Assembly (NCBI RefSeq): GCF_013031355.1
Contig: NZ_WPZO01000006.1
Coordinates: 62,001 to 126,000, forward strand
Direction: 5' to 3'
Source: Ruegeria arenilitoris
GTDB taxonomy: Bacteria > Pseudomonadota > Alphaproteobacteria > Rhodobacterales > Rhodobacteraceae
DNA: 64,000 nucleotides
Shown: positions 1 to 7,551 of the stretch, one piece after another
Position numbering within the stretch: position 1 is the stretch's first letter
Layout of the letters: each line of letters opens with the position of its first letter
The notes under the pieces: model-generated
Databases searched by the model: none
Seen by the model: only the letters and a program-made list of their open reading frames with translations
Told to the model about the DNA's origin: nothing
Position numbers and translations under genes: made by a program

Positions 1-102
1 AAGATGCACCGCATTCGTAACCTGCGGCATCACCGGCCCGTTGAAACCGGGCGCGTCCCTTCCTTTAAATGTAGGTCCCAAAAATGGCTGTTTCAAATGA
101 CA

Positions 103-130
103 ATCGGCGGCAGAGTGATCCGCCGCCGAT
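103..130 (-). terminator. Candidate intrinsic terminator after the YHS gene
   Basis: A 9-bp perfect stem (ATCGGCGGC pairing with GCCGCCGAT) encloses a 10-base loop and starts 22 bases past the stop of the minus-strand YHS gene. The run after the stem on the minus strand is only moderately T-rich, so this is a plausible but not strong terminator. Bases 1 to 102 show no supportable gene. Confidence 0.45.
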
Positions 131-151
131 CTGACTGGTTCTGTCAGCAGT

Positions 152-625
152 TTATTGCTGCAATTCTGCCGGAGATTTGTCGGCAATGGTTTGCCAGTTG
201 GTGCTGGCCTGCTCGATAAAGCCGGGGATGTCGCCTTCCCAGCGTTCCTGAATGTCCTGCGACAGGTTCAGGTACAGCTTGTTGTCGACGATTTTCCAAT
301 AGGTCGGGTCGCCGTCAAACTTGAAGCCCATCGCGGCACCAAAGGCGCAGTAGCCACCATAGGCAGGCAGGTAGGCTTCGGGGTTTTCTTCGAACGCGAC
401 TTTGTTTTCCTCAGTGGCAAAGCGGTACAGCGCGTCATTGTGCAGCGTGGTGATGCGGTAATCGCCTTTGGTCGGCTGACCTTCGGTGAAATAGGCAACC
501 GGGTCGTAGCCCTGCAGCGCCAGACCGGTCGAGCTTGCGTTCAGCTCAACGCCTGCGGCCAGGGCCGAGCTTGCGATTGCAACGGACAGCGCGACGCCGC
601 CAATGATGGATTTGATCTTGTTCAT
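152..625 (-). CDS. Exported YHS-domain protein
   Basis: A 157-residue protein starts with a Sec signal peptide of roughly 23 residues (MNKIKSIIGG to SALAAG). A YHS domain follows, visible as GYDPVAYF, then Y-R-F-A-T-E-E-N and GGYCAFGAAMG. YHS domains are small and often found near metal transport or enzyme domains; the role of free periplasmic versions is not established. The start at 625 is preferred over a longer frame because an AAAGGTG ribosome site lies just upstream and a signal peptide then begins directly. It stands alone, with a hairpin downstream. No metal-binding role can be proven from the sequence. Confidence 0.85.
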   Translation of the reverse strand: MNKIKSIIGGVALSVAIASSALAAGVELNASSTGLALQGYDPVAYFTEGQPTKGDYRITTLHNDALYRFATEENKVAFEENPEAYLPAYGGYCAFGAAMGFKFDGDPTYWKIVDNKLYLNLSQDIQERWEGDIPGFIEQASTNWQTIADKSPAELQQ

Positions 626-820
626 TGTTTTCACCTTTCGTGAAACGGGTGGTCCGGCGGCGCCGAAATTGCGCCAGGACACCTCTTGGGATTTTTGTCC
701 GTGCGACCGGTAATTGGCCGTCACGCAACCGAAGTGGGCAATCCCGCCATCACGTTCAAAACAATCAATCGTGAATGTGCGGCGACGAAGGGGCGCTGTT
801 CAAAATTGCGCATTTCCGCC

Positions 821-1090
821 TCAGGTGTCGGGCTCGAACGCAACCACGAAAGCTATGACTTTCTCGGCGGGCATCTCGCAGGGGCGTAACAACGCGCCAC
901 TGCTGTCGGTCAGGTAGAGGTTCAGGCTGATGTAATCGCCGCCGCCCAATTCATGCGCAACCAGCTTATGGGATTTACCGCCAGCCAATTCCGTCCGACT
1001 GACGATATACCGCCTGCCTTGGCTCTGCCCGATGGACGAGCCAAGTGGGATGGCAAAAAACGCGGATAGAAATTCGTCCGGGGCGATCAA
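821..1090 (-). CDS. Conserved hypothetical coupled to plsY (TTG start)
   Basis: An 89-residue protein reads from a TTG that overlaps the plsY stop in the form TTGA, so translation is probably coupled. The sequence (IAPDEFLSAFFAIPLGSSIG, then SRTELAGGKSHKLVAHELGG and ALLRPCEMPAEKVIAF) has normal protein composition, unlike the out-of-frame N-terminal extension that an ATG start further upstream would add. No signal peptide or membrane segment is seen. From memory similar small proteins lie after plsY in other roseobacters. Function unknown. The alternative is a longer frame overlapping plsY, which I judge to be a shadow. Confidence 0.65.
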   Translation of the reverse strand: MIAPDEFLSAFFAIPLGSSIGQSQGRRYIVSRTELAGGKSHKLVAHELGGGDYISLNLYLTDSSGALLRPCEMPAEKVIAFVVAFEPDT

Positions 1091-1692
1091 GACTGGCCGA
1101 TTTTGGGTTCGGTCCCGGCCTTGATCCGCGCCAGGTTCGCGCTGTGGCGCCAATAGACCAGCATGGTCAGGATGATGCCCAGGAAAAAGGTCGAACCATC
1201 CGTCAGCAGCAACACCCAGAGGGTCGACGTTGCCGCGGCGACCAACGCGCCCAGCGAGGAAATCCGCCAGATCGCGGCGGCGACCAGCCAGCTCAGGCAG
1301 CAGGCCACTCCCACGCGCCAGTCCAGCGCCAGCCACAGGCCCAGAAAGGTGGCCACGCCCTTGCCGCCCTTGAACCCCAGCCAAACCGGGAAACAATGGC
1401 CCAGAAACGCGGTCAGGGCGGCGATCTGGGCGGCGTCCTCTCCGGCCAGTGCGCGGGCCAGCAATACGGCGACCGCACCCTTGGCGGCATCAAAAACCAG
1501 TGTCAGCGCGGCGGCGGCCTTGTTGCCGGTGCGCAAGACATTGGTAGCCCCGATATTGCCCGATCCGATATTGCGCAGATTGCCCAGCCCCATGACCTTG
1601 GCAATGATCATGCCGAACGGGATCGACCCCATCAGATACCCAATCGCGGCCCAGAGGATCAGCTGGGTCATCGTGCTGTCGAGTAGGGGCAT
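1087..1692 (-). CDS. plsY: Glycerol-3-phosphate acyltransferase PlsY
   Basis: This 201-residue integral membrane enzyme transfers an acyl group from acyl-phosphate to glycerol-3-phosphate, the first step of phospholipid synthesis, and works with PlsX in the inner membrane. Family motifs are all visible: GSIPFG near residue 17, then the RNIGSGNIGATNVLR loop, and GFKGGKGVAT near residue 108. Length and multiple hydrophobic segments fit PlsY. Its ATG overlaps the stop of the pyrC-like gene (ATGA), so it is the next cistron of the pyrimidine operon; a second Met at residue 8 is a possible start. It is followed by an overlapping 89-residue gene. Confidence 0.95.
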   Translation of the reverse strand: MPLLDSTMTQLILWAAIGYLMGSIPFGMIIAKVMGLGNLRNIGSGNIGATNVLRTGNKAAAALTLVFDAAKGAVAVLLARALAGEDAAQIAALTAFLGHCFPVWLGFKGGKGVATFLGLWLALDWRVGVACCLSWLVAAAIWRISSLGALVAAATSTLWVLLLTDGSTFFLGIILTMLVYWRHSANLARIKAGTEPKIGQS

Positions 1693-2972
1693 CAGGATCT
1701 CCGGTAAACTTCTTGGCCTGCTACATAAGTTGCGGTGACCTTACCCTGCAACCGCTGGCCGTCAAACGGAGTGTTCTGCGATTTCGATTTTAATGAAAAC
1801 CGGTCCAGCACAAAGGGCACATCCGGGTCGAACAGCACCAGATCTGCGGGGGCGCCCTCGGCCAGACGGCCGGCGTCCAGCCCCAGCCGTTTTGCAGGGT
1901 TCAGCGCCATGGCGCGGAACAGGGTGGGCAGGTCCAGCTGGTCCGAGTGATACAGCCGCAGCGCCGCAGGCAGCAGCGTTTCCAGCGCCACCGCGCCCGA
2001 GGCCGCCTCTTCAAACGGCAGGCGTTTGCTTTCCTCGTCCTGCGGCGTGTGCATCGAGCTGATGATGTCGATCAGGCCGGACCGCACTGCGTCGATTACC
2101 GCTTGCCGGTCGTCTTCCGACCGCAGCGGCGGTTTGACCTTGAAGAAGGTGCGATAGTCGGCGACGTCCAGCTCATTCAGCGTCAGATGGTGGATCGAGG
2201 TTCCGGCGGTTATGTCCAGCCCGTTGCGCTTGGCGCGCTCCAACGCGGGCAGGGCGCGGGCGGTGGTGATCTGGTCGGCGTGATAGGCAGCACCGGTCAT
2301 TTCCAGCAGCGCGATGTCGCGGTCCAGCCCCATGCGTTCCGCCATTGGTGACACCGCAGGCAGACCCCGCAGGGCCGCGAATTTGCCGCTGGTGGCCGCC
2401 GCGCCATTGCTGAGGCCCGGTTCCTGCGGGTGGGCGATGACCAGCGCACCGCAGGACCGTGCATAAGTCAGCGCGCGGGAAAACACCTTGGTATTGGCGA
2501 TGACGTGATCGCAATCGGTGAAGGCGACGGCCCCGGCATCCTGCAGAAAGCCGATCTCGGTCATCTCGCGCCCTTCGCGGTTCTTGGTCAGGGCGGCCAT
2601 GGGCAGCACGTTCACCGGCGCATCCGCCTGCGCCCGCCGGGTGGCGAATTCCAGCGTTTCAGGCGTGTCCACGGCAGGCAGCGTATCGGGGCGGGTGACG
2701 ATGGTGGTCACCCCTCCGGCAGCGGCGGCCAAACCGGCGGACTTGTAGCTTTCCTTGTGGCGTTCGCCCGGCTCGCAAACCTTGACGCCGATATCAACGA
2801 TCCCGGGGGCCAGACAGTGGCCGCCGCAATCAACGACCTGTGCGTCCAATGCCGGGGCGTCGCCTTCACCGCGCGCGGCAATCCGGCCTTCGGCCACCTG
2901 CAGCCAGCCGATGCTGTCCGTGCCGGATTCTGGGTCGATCAGGCGGGCGTTGGTAAAGATCAGGTTGCTCAT
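1692..2972 (-). CDS. pyrC: Dihydroorotase-family PyrC, probably non-catalytic (PyrC'/PyrX type)
   Basis: A 426-residue amidohydrolase of the type I dihydroorotase family, recognisable from PGIVD, EPGE, FTDCD and HHLTL. The metal and catalytic positions are largely missing. The HxH pair after PG-x-VD is Gly62 and Lys64; the usual HVS metal histidine is Gln234; the DHAPH motif reads SMHTPQ (305-310), so the catalytic Asp is Met307. Asp153 and His181 remain. Pseudomonas-type bacteria carry such inactive PyrC' subunits, which assemble with PyrB into aspartate carbamoyltransferase; by analogy this may be a structural partner of the PyrB encoded upstream, with an active dihydroorotase elsewhere. 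The start at 2972 (MSNLIFTNAR) overlaps the preceding stop as ATGA; the longer frame upstream is a shadow. Confidence 0.88.
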   Translation of the reverse strand: MSNLIFTNARLIDPESGTDSIGWLQVAEGRIAARGEGDAPALDAQVVDCGGHCLAPGIVDIGVKVCEPGERHKESYKSAGLAAAAGGVTTIVTRPDTLPAVDTPETLEFATRRAQADAPVNVLPMAALTKNREGREMTEIGFLQDAGAVAFTDCDHVIANTKVFSRALTYARSCGALVIAHPQEPGLSNGAAATSGKFAALRGLPAVSPMAERMGLDRDIALLEMTGAAYHADQITTARALPALERAKRNGLDITAGTSIHHLTLNELDVADYRTFFKVKPPLRSEDDRQAVIDAVRSGLIDIISSMHTPQDEESKRLPFEEAASGAVALETLLPAALRLYHSDQLDLPTLFRAMALNPAKRLGLDAGRLAEGAPADLVLFDPDVPFVLDRFSLKSKSQNTPFDGQRLQGKVTATYVAGQEVYRRS

Positions 2973-3355
2973 GCCATGGCCCTTTCGATTGCGGCTTTGG
3001 TGGCGGCCGGGTCCGCCTGGTATTTGATTAGGTGCTTGTCGCCGCCCTTGGTGACAATCTGGACAAAGCTGCCAATGGTGTTGACCGCCTGTATCTGGTT
3101 CAGCGCCACTTTGCGCGGACCGGGGCCGGTGAGCGTGGTGTCGGTCATCTCCCACGTGGCGACCAGCTCTTCGGAGGCCAGGTACCACGCGCGAATGCCG
3201 ATGGCCGCAAGGCCTGCGGGCGCGCCGGTCCAGGGATAGGGGTTGCCGATCAGCCAGAGAATGATCATCGCGGCGGCCATCGCGAAGGCGGCCAGCCATG
3301 CGTTGGTGCGGATATAGGCGCCTTTGTCGGGGGCGAAGGTCACAGGATCAGCCAC
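2969..3355 (-). CDS. Small membrane protein with PH-like domain, pyr operon
   Basis: The 128-residue product has two closely spaced hydrophobic segments near residues 18 to 50 (AFAMAAAMIILWLIG and GAPAGLAAIGIRAWYL). A soluble tail of short strands follows (ELVATWEMTDTTL, VALNQIQAVNTIG, SFVQIVTKGGDKHLIKY), the pattern of bacterial PH-like (bPH) domains. The start is GTG at 3355, chosen for the strong GGAGGTG site just upstream. It overlaps both neighbours, so it is translated with pyrB and the pyrC-like gene. Its role in pyrimidine synthesis, if any, is unknown; the bPH assignment is by eye. Confidence 0.75.
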   Translation of the reverse strand: MADPVTFAPDKGAYIRTNAWLAAFAMAAAMIILWLIGNPYPWTGAPAGLAAIGIRAWYLASEELVATWEMTDTTLTGPGPRKVALNQIQAVNTIGSFVQIVTKGGDKHLIKYQADPAATKAAIERAMA

Positions 3356-3858
3356 AGGGCACCTCCGATAGCCAGTAGGATAGCCAGCGCCAGAATGGCC
3401 GAGCCGATGCGGCGGGGCCGGTCATCTTGTGGCACTGCTTGCGGCGCCGAGAACGGCTTGGCGCTTTCGGTTTCAATCGGGCCGCCGGTCCAGTTGGTGG
3501 CCTCTTCGGTGTAAAGACCGGCCAGATGCAGCCTCGGGTCCGGCGTCAGCGTTGCTGCGCGGTCGCCAAAGGCGGCGCTGCGCACGACCATGACCCAGCC
3601 TTCGATAGCCTCCAGCGCGGCGCGATCCAGCTGATCGGCCGAGACGCCGCAGCCTTCGTTCAGATAGCCATAAAGCCCAAGGTCTTCGAGGTCCGAGACC
3701 GGAAAGACGTCGATCTGGCCCGGGTCAAGCCCTACCACCCCCAGAGCCTGATCGGCAGCGCCCGGTTCGCGCAGGAACTTTGCCTCTTCCGGGCGCATAT
3801 CCAGCGTGAACAGGCGGATCACGCCGCGTTCATGGGGGGCGATGGTCAGATCGCTCAT
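3340..3858 (-). CDS. Conserved hypothetical, C-terminal membrane anchor, pyr operon
   Basis: A 172-residue protein whose first 145 residues look soluble ([20 protein letters not shown], then [20 protein letters not shown]). One hydrophobic helix lies at the very C-terminus ([20 protein letters not shown]), which suggests a tail-anchored protein with most of its mass in the cytoplasm. It overlaps the pyrB stop (ATGA) and the start of the next gene by 16 bases, so it sits firmly inside the aspartate carbamoyltransferase operon. I recognise no family; from memory it is conserved at this position in Rhodobacteraceae. Function unknown. Confidence 0.75.
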   Translation of the reverse strand: MSDLTIAPHERGVIRLFTLDMRPEEAKFLREPGAADQALGVVGLDPGQIDVFPVSDLEDLGLYGYLNEGCGVSADQLDRAALEAIEGWVMVVRSAAFGDRAATLTPDPRLHLAGLYTEEATNWTGGPIETESAKPFSAPQAVPQDDRPRRIGSAILALAILLAIGGALWLIL

Positions 3859-4790
3859 GCGGCGTCTCGCAGGTTGCGGGCCAGCAATTCCATCGCGGCC
3901 ATGCGGACGGCAACGCCCATCTCGACCTGTTCCTGAATGACGGACCGGTTGATGTCGTCAGCCAGAGTCCCGTCGATCTCGACACCGCGGTTCATCGGGC
4001 CGGGATGCATGACGATGGCGTCGGGTTTGGCCAGCGCCAGTTTGGCGGCGTCCAGACCGTAGCGGTGATAATATTCGCGTTCTGAGGGGATAAAGCCGCC
4101 GTCCATCCGCTCTTTCTGAAGTCGCAGCATCATCACGACGTCGACGTCCTTCAGGCCCTCGTTCATGTCGTCATAGATCTCGGCGCCGAAGTCGGCGAAC
4201 TGGCCCGGCACCAGCGTCGGCGGCCCGATCAGGCGAATGCGGTTTTCCATCTTGCCCAGCAGGATCAGGTTCGAACGTGCCACGCGGGAATGGGCGACAT
4301 CTCCGCAAATGGCAATGTTCAGGCGGTGCAAACGACCCTTGGCGCGGCGGATGGTCAGTGCGTCCAGCAGGGCTTGCGTCGGGTGTTCGTGCCGCCCGTC
4401 GCCTGCGTTCAGCACGGCGCAGTTCACTTTCTGCGCCAGCAGGTCGACCGCGCCGGAATGCGGATGCCGAACCACCAGAAGATCGGGGTGCATCGCGTTC
4501 AGCGTCATTGCGGTGTCGATCAGGGTCTCGCCCTTTTTGATCGAGCTGGCCTGCATCGCCATGTTCATCACATCCGCGCCCAGCCGCTTGCCCGCCAGTT
4601 CGAAACTGGCCTGCGTCCGGGTCGAGTTTTCAAAGAACATGTTGATCTGCGTCAGCCCCGACAGCACGTCGGAATGCTTGGTCGACTGGCGGTTCATGTC
4701 GACATATTTCTCGGCCAGATCGAGGATGGCGGTGATATCGGACTGCGACAGATGCTCGATGCCAAGAAGGTGACGATGGGCGAAACGCAT
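3855..4790 (-). CDS. pyrB: Aspartate carbamoyltransferase catalytic subunit
   Basis: This 311-residue enzyme condenses carbamoyl phosphate with aspartate, the committed step of de novo pyrimidine synthesis. Motifs seen are [13 protein letters not shown] (carbamoyl-phosphate loop), [25 protein letters not shown] and [10 protein letters not shown] place the start at 4790 ([10 protein letters not shown]) because AGGAG lies nine bases upstream; a Met seven residues earlier lacks such a site. No regulatory pyrI gene is nearby. Instead the operon continues with two membrane proteins and an apparently dead PyrC homologue, as expected for a PyrB that needs a PyrC' scaffold. Confidence 0.95.
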   Translation of the reverse strand: MRFAHRHLLGIEHLSQSDITAILDLAEKYVDMNRQSTKHSDVLSGLTQINMFFENSTRTQASFELAGKRLGADVMNMAMQASSIKKGETLIDTAMTLNAMHPDLLVVRHPHSGAVDLLAQKVNCAVLNAGDGRHEHPTQALLDALTIRRAKGRLHRLNIAICGDVAHSRVARSNLILLGKMENRIRLIGPPTLVPGQFADFGAEIYDDMNEGLKDVDVVMMLRLQKERMDGGFIPSEREYYHRYGLDAAKLALAKPDAIVMHPGPMNRGVEIDGTLADDINRSVIQEQVEMGVAVRMAAMELLARNLRDAA

Positions 4791-4819
4791 GGGCGGGCTC
4801 CTGTCTGACAATCGAGCCG

Positions 4820-4848
4820 CTTATAGAAAGCCCCGCGCGCGAGGGCAA
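4820..4848 (-). promoter_or_regulatory. Candidate sigma-70 promoter for the pyrB operon
   Basis: On the minus strand TTGCCC (4843-4848) is separated by exactly 17 bases from TATAAG (4820-4825), about 30 bases before the pyrB start at 4790. Spacing and position fit a housekeeping promoter and a short leader. No attenuator hairpin or regulator site was recognised. Confidence 0.45.
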
Positions 4849-4849
4849 C

Positions 4850-5479
4850 CTAAGGTTCAGACCCTTCGGGCAGTTTCTCGCATCCGCCTTCGGGCAAACA
4901 CTGCTCACCGGGTTTGCACCACTTGCCATAACCGCAATCGACCGCCTTGACCGGGACACAGCCCTGGTGCTCGGAACATTTGAAGCCGGGGCGACATTGC
5001 GAGTCGGTTTCTTCGCACAAGAACCAGCCGGGCCGCGAGCATCCGCCGCCCGGCAGGCAGGACGTGCCCGCTGCGCAGGACTGGCCGTCGTCGCATAGCG
5101 AGGGCAACCCTTCGATTGCGGTATTCGGGTCAAACTCGGGTGAGGTCCGCTCGCATTCGCCGCGCGCGTTACAGAAGGTGCCTCCGGGGCAATCCAGCCG
5201 CGAATAACATTTGTTGGCCCCCGCAGGGGCGCAGCGGGTGCCCCCGGCCACGCAGCGTTCGAAAGGTCCGCAGGTGCGCCCGCCGCCGCAATAGGTGCCG
5301 CCCAGGGGGATGCAGTGGCCGTCAAAGCTGCATCTTTGTCCGCCCGAACAGCAGCGGGTGCCGCATTGGAACTGACCGGGGCGGCATTGGCCGTTGCGGT
5401 CGAAAAGCTGTGCAAAGGACGGACCGCTGAGCCGGATCAGCAGCAGGGAAATCAAAAGGAATCGCAACAGGACCATCAT
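4850..5479 (-). CDS. Exported cysteine-rich repeat protein
   Basis: A 209-residue protein begins with a hydrophobic signal segment (VLLRFLLISLLLIRLSG...SFAQ). The mature part holds 26 cysteines. After an N-terminal knot (C-x6-C-x3-CC-x5-C-x5-C) come five modules of the form C-x4to6-C-x4to5-C-x4to5-C, ending in CVAGGTRC, CNARGEC, CLPGGGC, CSEHQGC and CLPEGGC. Such spacing resembles small disulphide-knot domains of EGF or granulin type, but I cannot name a family. The protein probably folds in the periplasm or is secreted. I chose the start at 5479 because the signal then begins directly; a Met at 5518 is also in frame. It diverges from the uracil-DNA glycosylase gene. Confidence 0.75.
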   Translation of the reverse strand: MMVLLRFLLISLLLIRLSGPSFAQLFDRNGQCRPGQFQCGTRCCSGGQRCSFDGHCIPLGGTYCGGGRTCGPFERCVAGGTRCAPAGANKCYSRLDCPGGTFCNARGECERTSPEFDPNTAIEGLPSLCDDGQSCAAGTSCLPGGGCSRPGWFLCEETDSQCRPGFKCSEHQGCVPVKAVDCGYGKWCKPGEQCLPEGGCEKLPEGSEP

Positions 5480-5564
5480 GAATGCCGCAATGGTCGGTGC
5501 GATGAACGGTCCGATCAAGGCCTATTCGCTTTCCCTCGATCAAAAGCTGGTTAGATTGAGGGGT

Positions 5565-6329
5565 ATGGAATCGGCTTTGGACTATCATACTGCGCAGGCG
5601 CTGCTGGACTGGCAGATTGAACTGGGCGCAACGGACGCGATCGGTGATGCGCCGGTTGACCGATATGCGCTGCCCGATACTGCGCCCAAAGCCAAGAAAC
5701 CCGCAGCCATTCAGGCCGTGCCCGAAAAGCCGAAAAAGGTGGACCCCGCCGCAGTGGCAAAGGCTGCTGCCCAAAGCGCCGGGTCGCTGGACCAATTACG
5801 GGCTGCAATGGACGGTTTCGATCATTGCGAGCTGAAACGCGGTGCGCGGCAGTTGGTGTTTGCCGACGGCACGCCGGGCGCGCGGGTGATGATCATTGGC
5901 GAGGCCCCGGGGCGCGAGGAAGACCGCGAGGGCAAGCCTTTTGTCGGCCGCGCCGGGCAATTGCTGGACCGGATGCTGGCGGCGATTGATCTGGATCGCA
6001 GCCAGAACGTCTACATCACCAATGTTCTGCCATGGCGGCCGCCGCAGAACCGCGACCCCAAACCCGAAGAGATCGGGATGATGAAGCCGTTTCTCGAACG
6101 CCACGTGGCGTTGGCCAAGCCCGAGGTTCTGGTGATCATGGGCAATATCAGCTGTCAGGCGGTGCTAGGCAAACGCGGGATCACAAGGCTGCGCGGGCAA
6201 TGGGATCAGGCGCTGAACCTGCCGGTCATCCCGATGTTCCACCCTGCCTATCTGCTGCGCCAGCCGCAGATAAAGCGCCACGCCTGGGCGGACTTGCTGG
6301 AGCTCCGGGCCAAGCTGGAGGGGAAATGA
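5565..6329 (+). CDS. Uracil-DNA glycosylase, family 4-like
   Basis: The 254-residue enzyme removes uracil from DNA in base excision repair. A charged, Ala/Pro/Lys-rich N-terminal tail (about 75 residues) precedes the glycosylase domain. Motif A is IGEAPGREEDREGKPFVG (about 111-128), followed by NVLPWRPPQNR, and HPAYLLR near the end. Only two cysteines occur (Cys88 and Cys197), so the four-cysteine iron-sulphur ligand set of classic family 4 enzymes is absent. The start at 5565 (MESALDYHTA) is where family-like sequence begins; upstream frame is unconvincing. The stop overlaps the next gene (ATGA). Confidence 0.88.
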   Translation: MESALDYHTAQALLDWQIELGATDAIGDAPVDRYALPDTAPKAKKPAAIQAVPEKPKKVDPAAVAKAAAQSAGSLDQLRAAMDGFDHCELKRGARQLVFADGTPGARVMIIGEAPGREEDREGKPFVGRAGQLLDRMLAAIDLDRSQNVYITNVLPWRPPQNRDPKPEEIGMMKPFLERHVALAKPEVLVIMGNISCQAVLGKRGITRLRGQWDQALNLPVIPMFHPAYLLRQPQIKRHAWADLLELRAKLEGK

Positions 6330-6928
6330 TGCGCATTCTGGCCTTTTCCGATTTGCATATGGCCCGCAACCGCGCGGCCGAGGTTGTGGCCGCCAGCGCC
6401 GAAGCCGATCTGGTGATCGGAGCCGGAGATTTCTGCAACATGCGGCAGGGGCTGGAAGAGGCGATGGCGATGCTGTCCGGTATCTCTGCGCCCTTCGTAA
6501 TGGTGCCTGGCAATGCGGAAAGCGCGCAGGAATTGGCTGACGCCGCGCCCGAGGGTGGCCATGTGCTGCACGGCACCGGCATGACCTTGGACGGGTTGCG
6601 CCTGTTCGGGCTGGGCTACGGTGTGCCGGTCACGCCGTTTGGCGACTGGTCCTGCGACCTGACCGATGCCGAAGCCGCCGAGTTGCTGGACCGCTGCGAC
6701 GGCGCCGACATTCTGATCGCGCATTCTCCGCCCAAGGGGTATGGCGATGTCACGTCTAGGGGCGACGCGGTCGGCTCGGTCGCCGTGCGCGACGCAGTAG
6801 AACGGCTGCAGCCGCAATACGCGCTGTGCGGTCATATCCATGACAGCTGGGGTTATCGCGGCACAATCGGCCGCACACAGATCGCCAATCTGGGACCCAA
6901 GGTAAACTGGTTCGAGGTCACTTTATGA
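6326..6928 (+). CDS. Metallophosphoesterase (YfcE-like)
   Basis: A 200-residue calcineurin-like phosphoesterase. Metal-binding motifs appear in order: FSDLH (residues 7-11), GAGDF, GNAE, AHSPP and GHIHDSWG. This is a small single-domain member likely acting on a phosphodiester or nucleotide substrate; the substrate cannot be told. Two Met codons (6326 and 6329) are possible starts, and the first overlaps the glycosylase stop. Its own stop overlaps the LysE-family gene, so three genes form one translationally coupled run. A longer upstream frame overlaps the glycosylase gene and is a shadow. Confidence 0.88.
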   Translation: MMRILAFSDLHMARNRAAEVVAASAEADLVIGAGDFCNMRQGLEEAMAMLSGISAPFVMVPGNAESAQELADAAPEGGHVLHGTGMTLDGLRLFGLGYGVPVTPFGDWSCDLTDAEAAELLDRCDGADILIAHSPPKGYGDVTSRGDAVGSVAVRDAVERLQPQYALCGHIHDSWGYRGTIGRTQIANLGPKVNWFEVTL

Positions 6929-7545
6929 TAGAAACGGTCACTCTGCTGGCGTTCATTCCGGCAGCTCTGGCGCTGAACTTCACCCCCGGCGCCGACATGA
7001 TGTTCTGCTTTGGTCAGGGCCTGCGGTCGGGTGCCCGACCGGCTTTGGTGGCCAGTGCGGGTATCTCGCTGGGGCTGATGGTGCACGTGCTGCTGGCTGG
7101 GCTGGGGTTGGGTGCTGCTGTCAACAGCCTGCCGTGGCTGTTTGATGTCATCCGCTGGATGGGCGTGGCCTACCTGCTGTATCTGGCATGGGGTGCCATA
7201 CGGAACGGGGCGGTGTCTGCCGATGCGCCCGCGAAACCCACAAGCCATGCGTTTCGGGATGGAATGGTCGTCAACTTGACCAACCCCAAGGTCATCCTGT
7301 TCGTGCTGGCCTTCATCCCGCAATTCGTGAACCCCGCCACCGGCCCGATCCTGCCGCAATTCCTGATCTTTGGCGTCATCATCGCGCTGGGCGGGTTAGT
7401 GGTAAACGGGCTGGTGGGCATTTTTGCCGGTGGCGCGGGCAAGGTTCTGATCTCGAACCCGCGCGCCTCTCGTATTATGGGCTGGGTGACAGGGGGGATT
7501 TTCACCGCCCTTGCCGTCCGGCTTGCCATCATGGAAAGGGCCTGA
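6925..7545 (+). CDS. LysE/RhtB-family amino acid exporter
   Basis: This 206-residue inner-membrane protein has about six hydrophobic segments and the family signature near the N-terminus (ALNFTPGADMMFCFGQGLRS, matching the usual PGP/PGA-D region). A second conserved part is FRDGMVVNLTNPKVILFVLA near residues 108 to 127. The family exports amino acids or homoserine lactone-like compounds; specificity cannot be read from sequence. Its ATG overlaps the preceding TGA, and moaB starts only seven bases after its stop. Confidence 0.9.
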   Translation: MIETVTLLAFIPAALALNFTPGADMMFCFGQGLRSGARPALVASAGISLGLMVHVLLAGLGLGAAVNSLPWLFDVIRWMGVAYLLYLAWGAIRNGAVSADAPAKPTSHAFRDGMVVNLTNPKVILFVLAFIPQFVNPATGPILPQFLIFGVIIALGGLVVNGLVGIFAGGAGKVLISNPRASRIMGWVTGGIFTALAVRLAIMERA

Positions 7546-7551
7546 CGCCAT

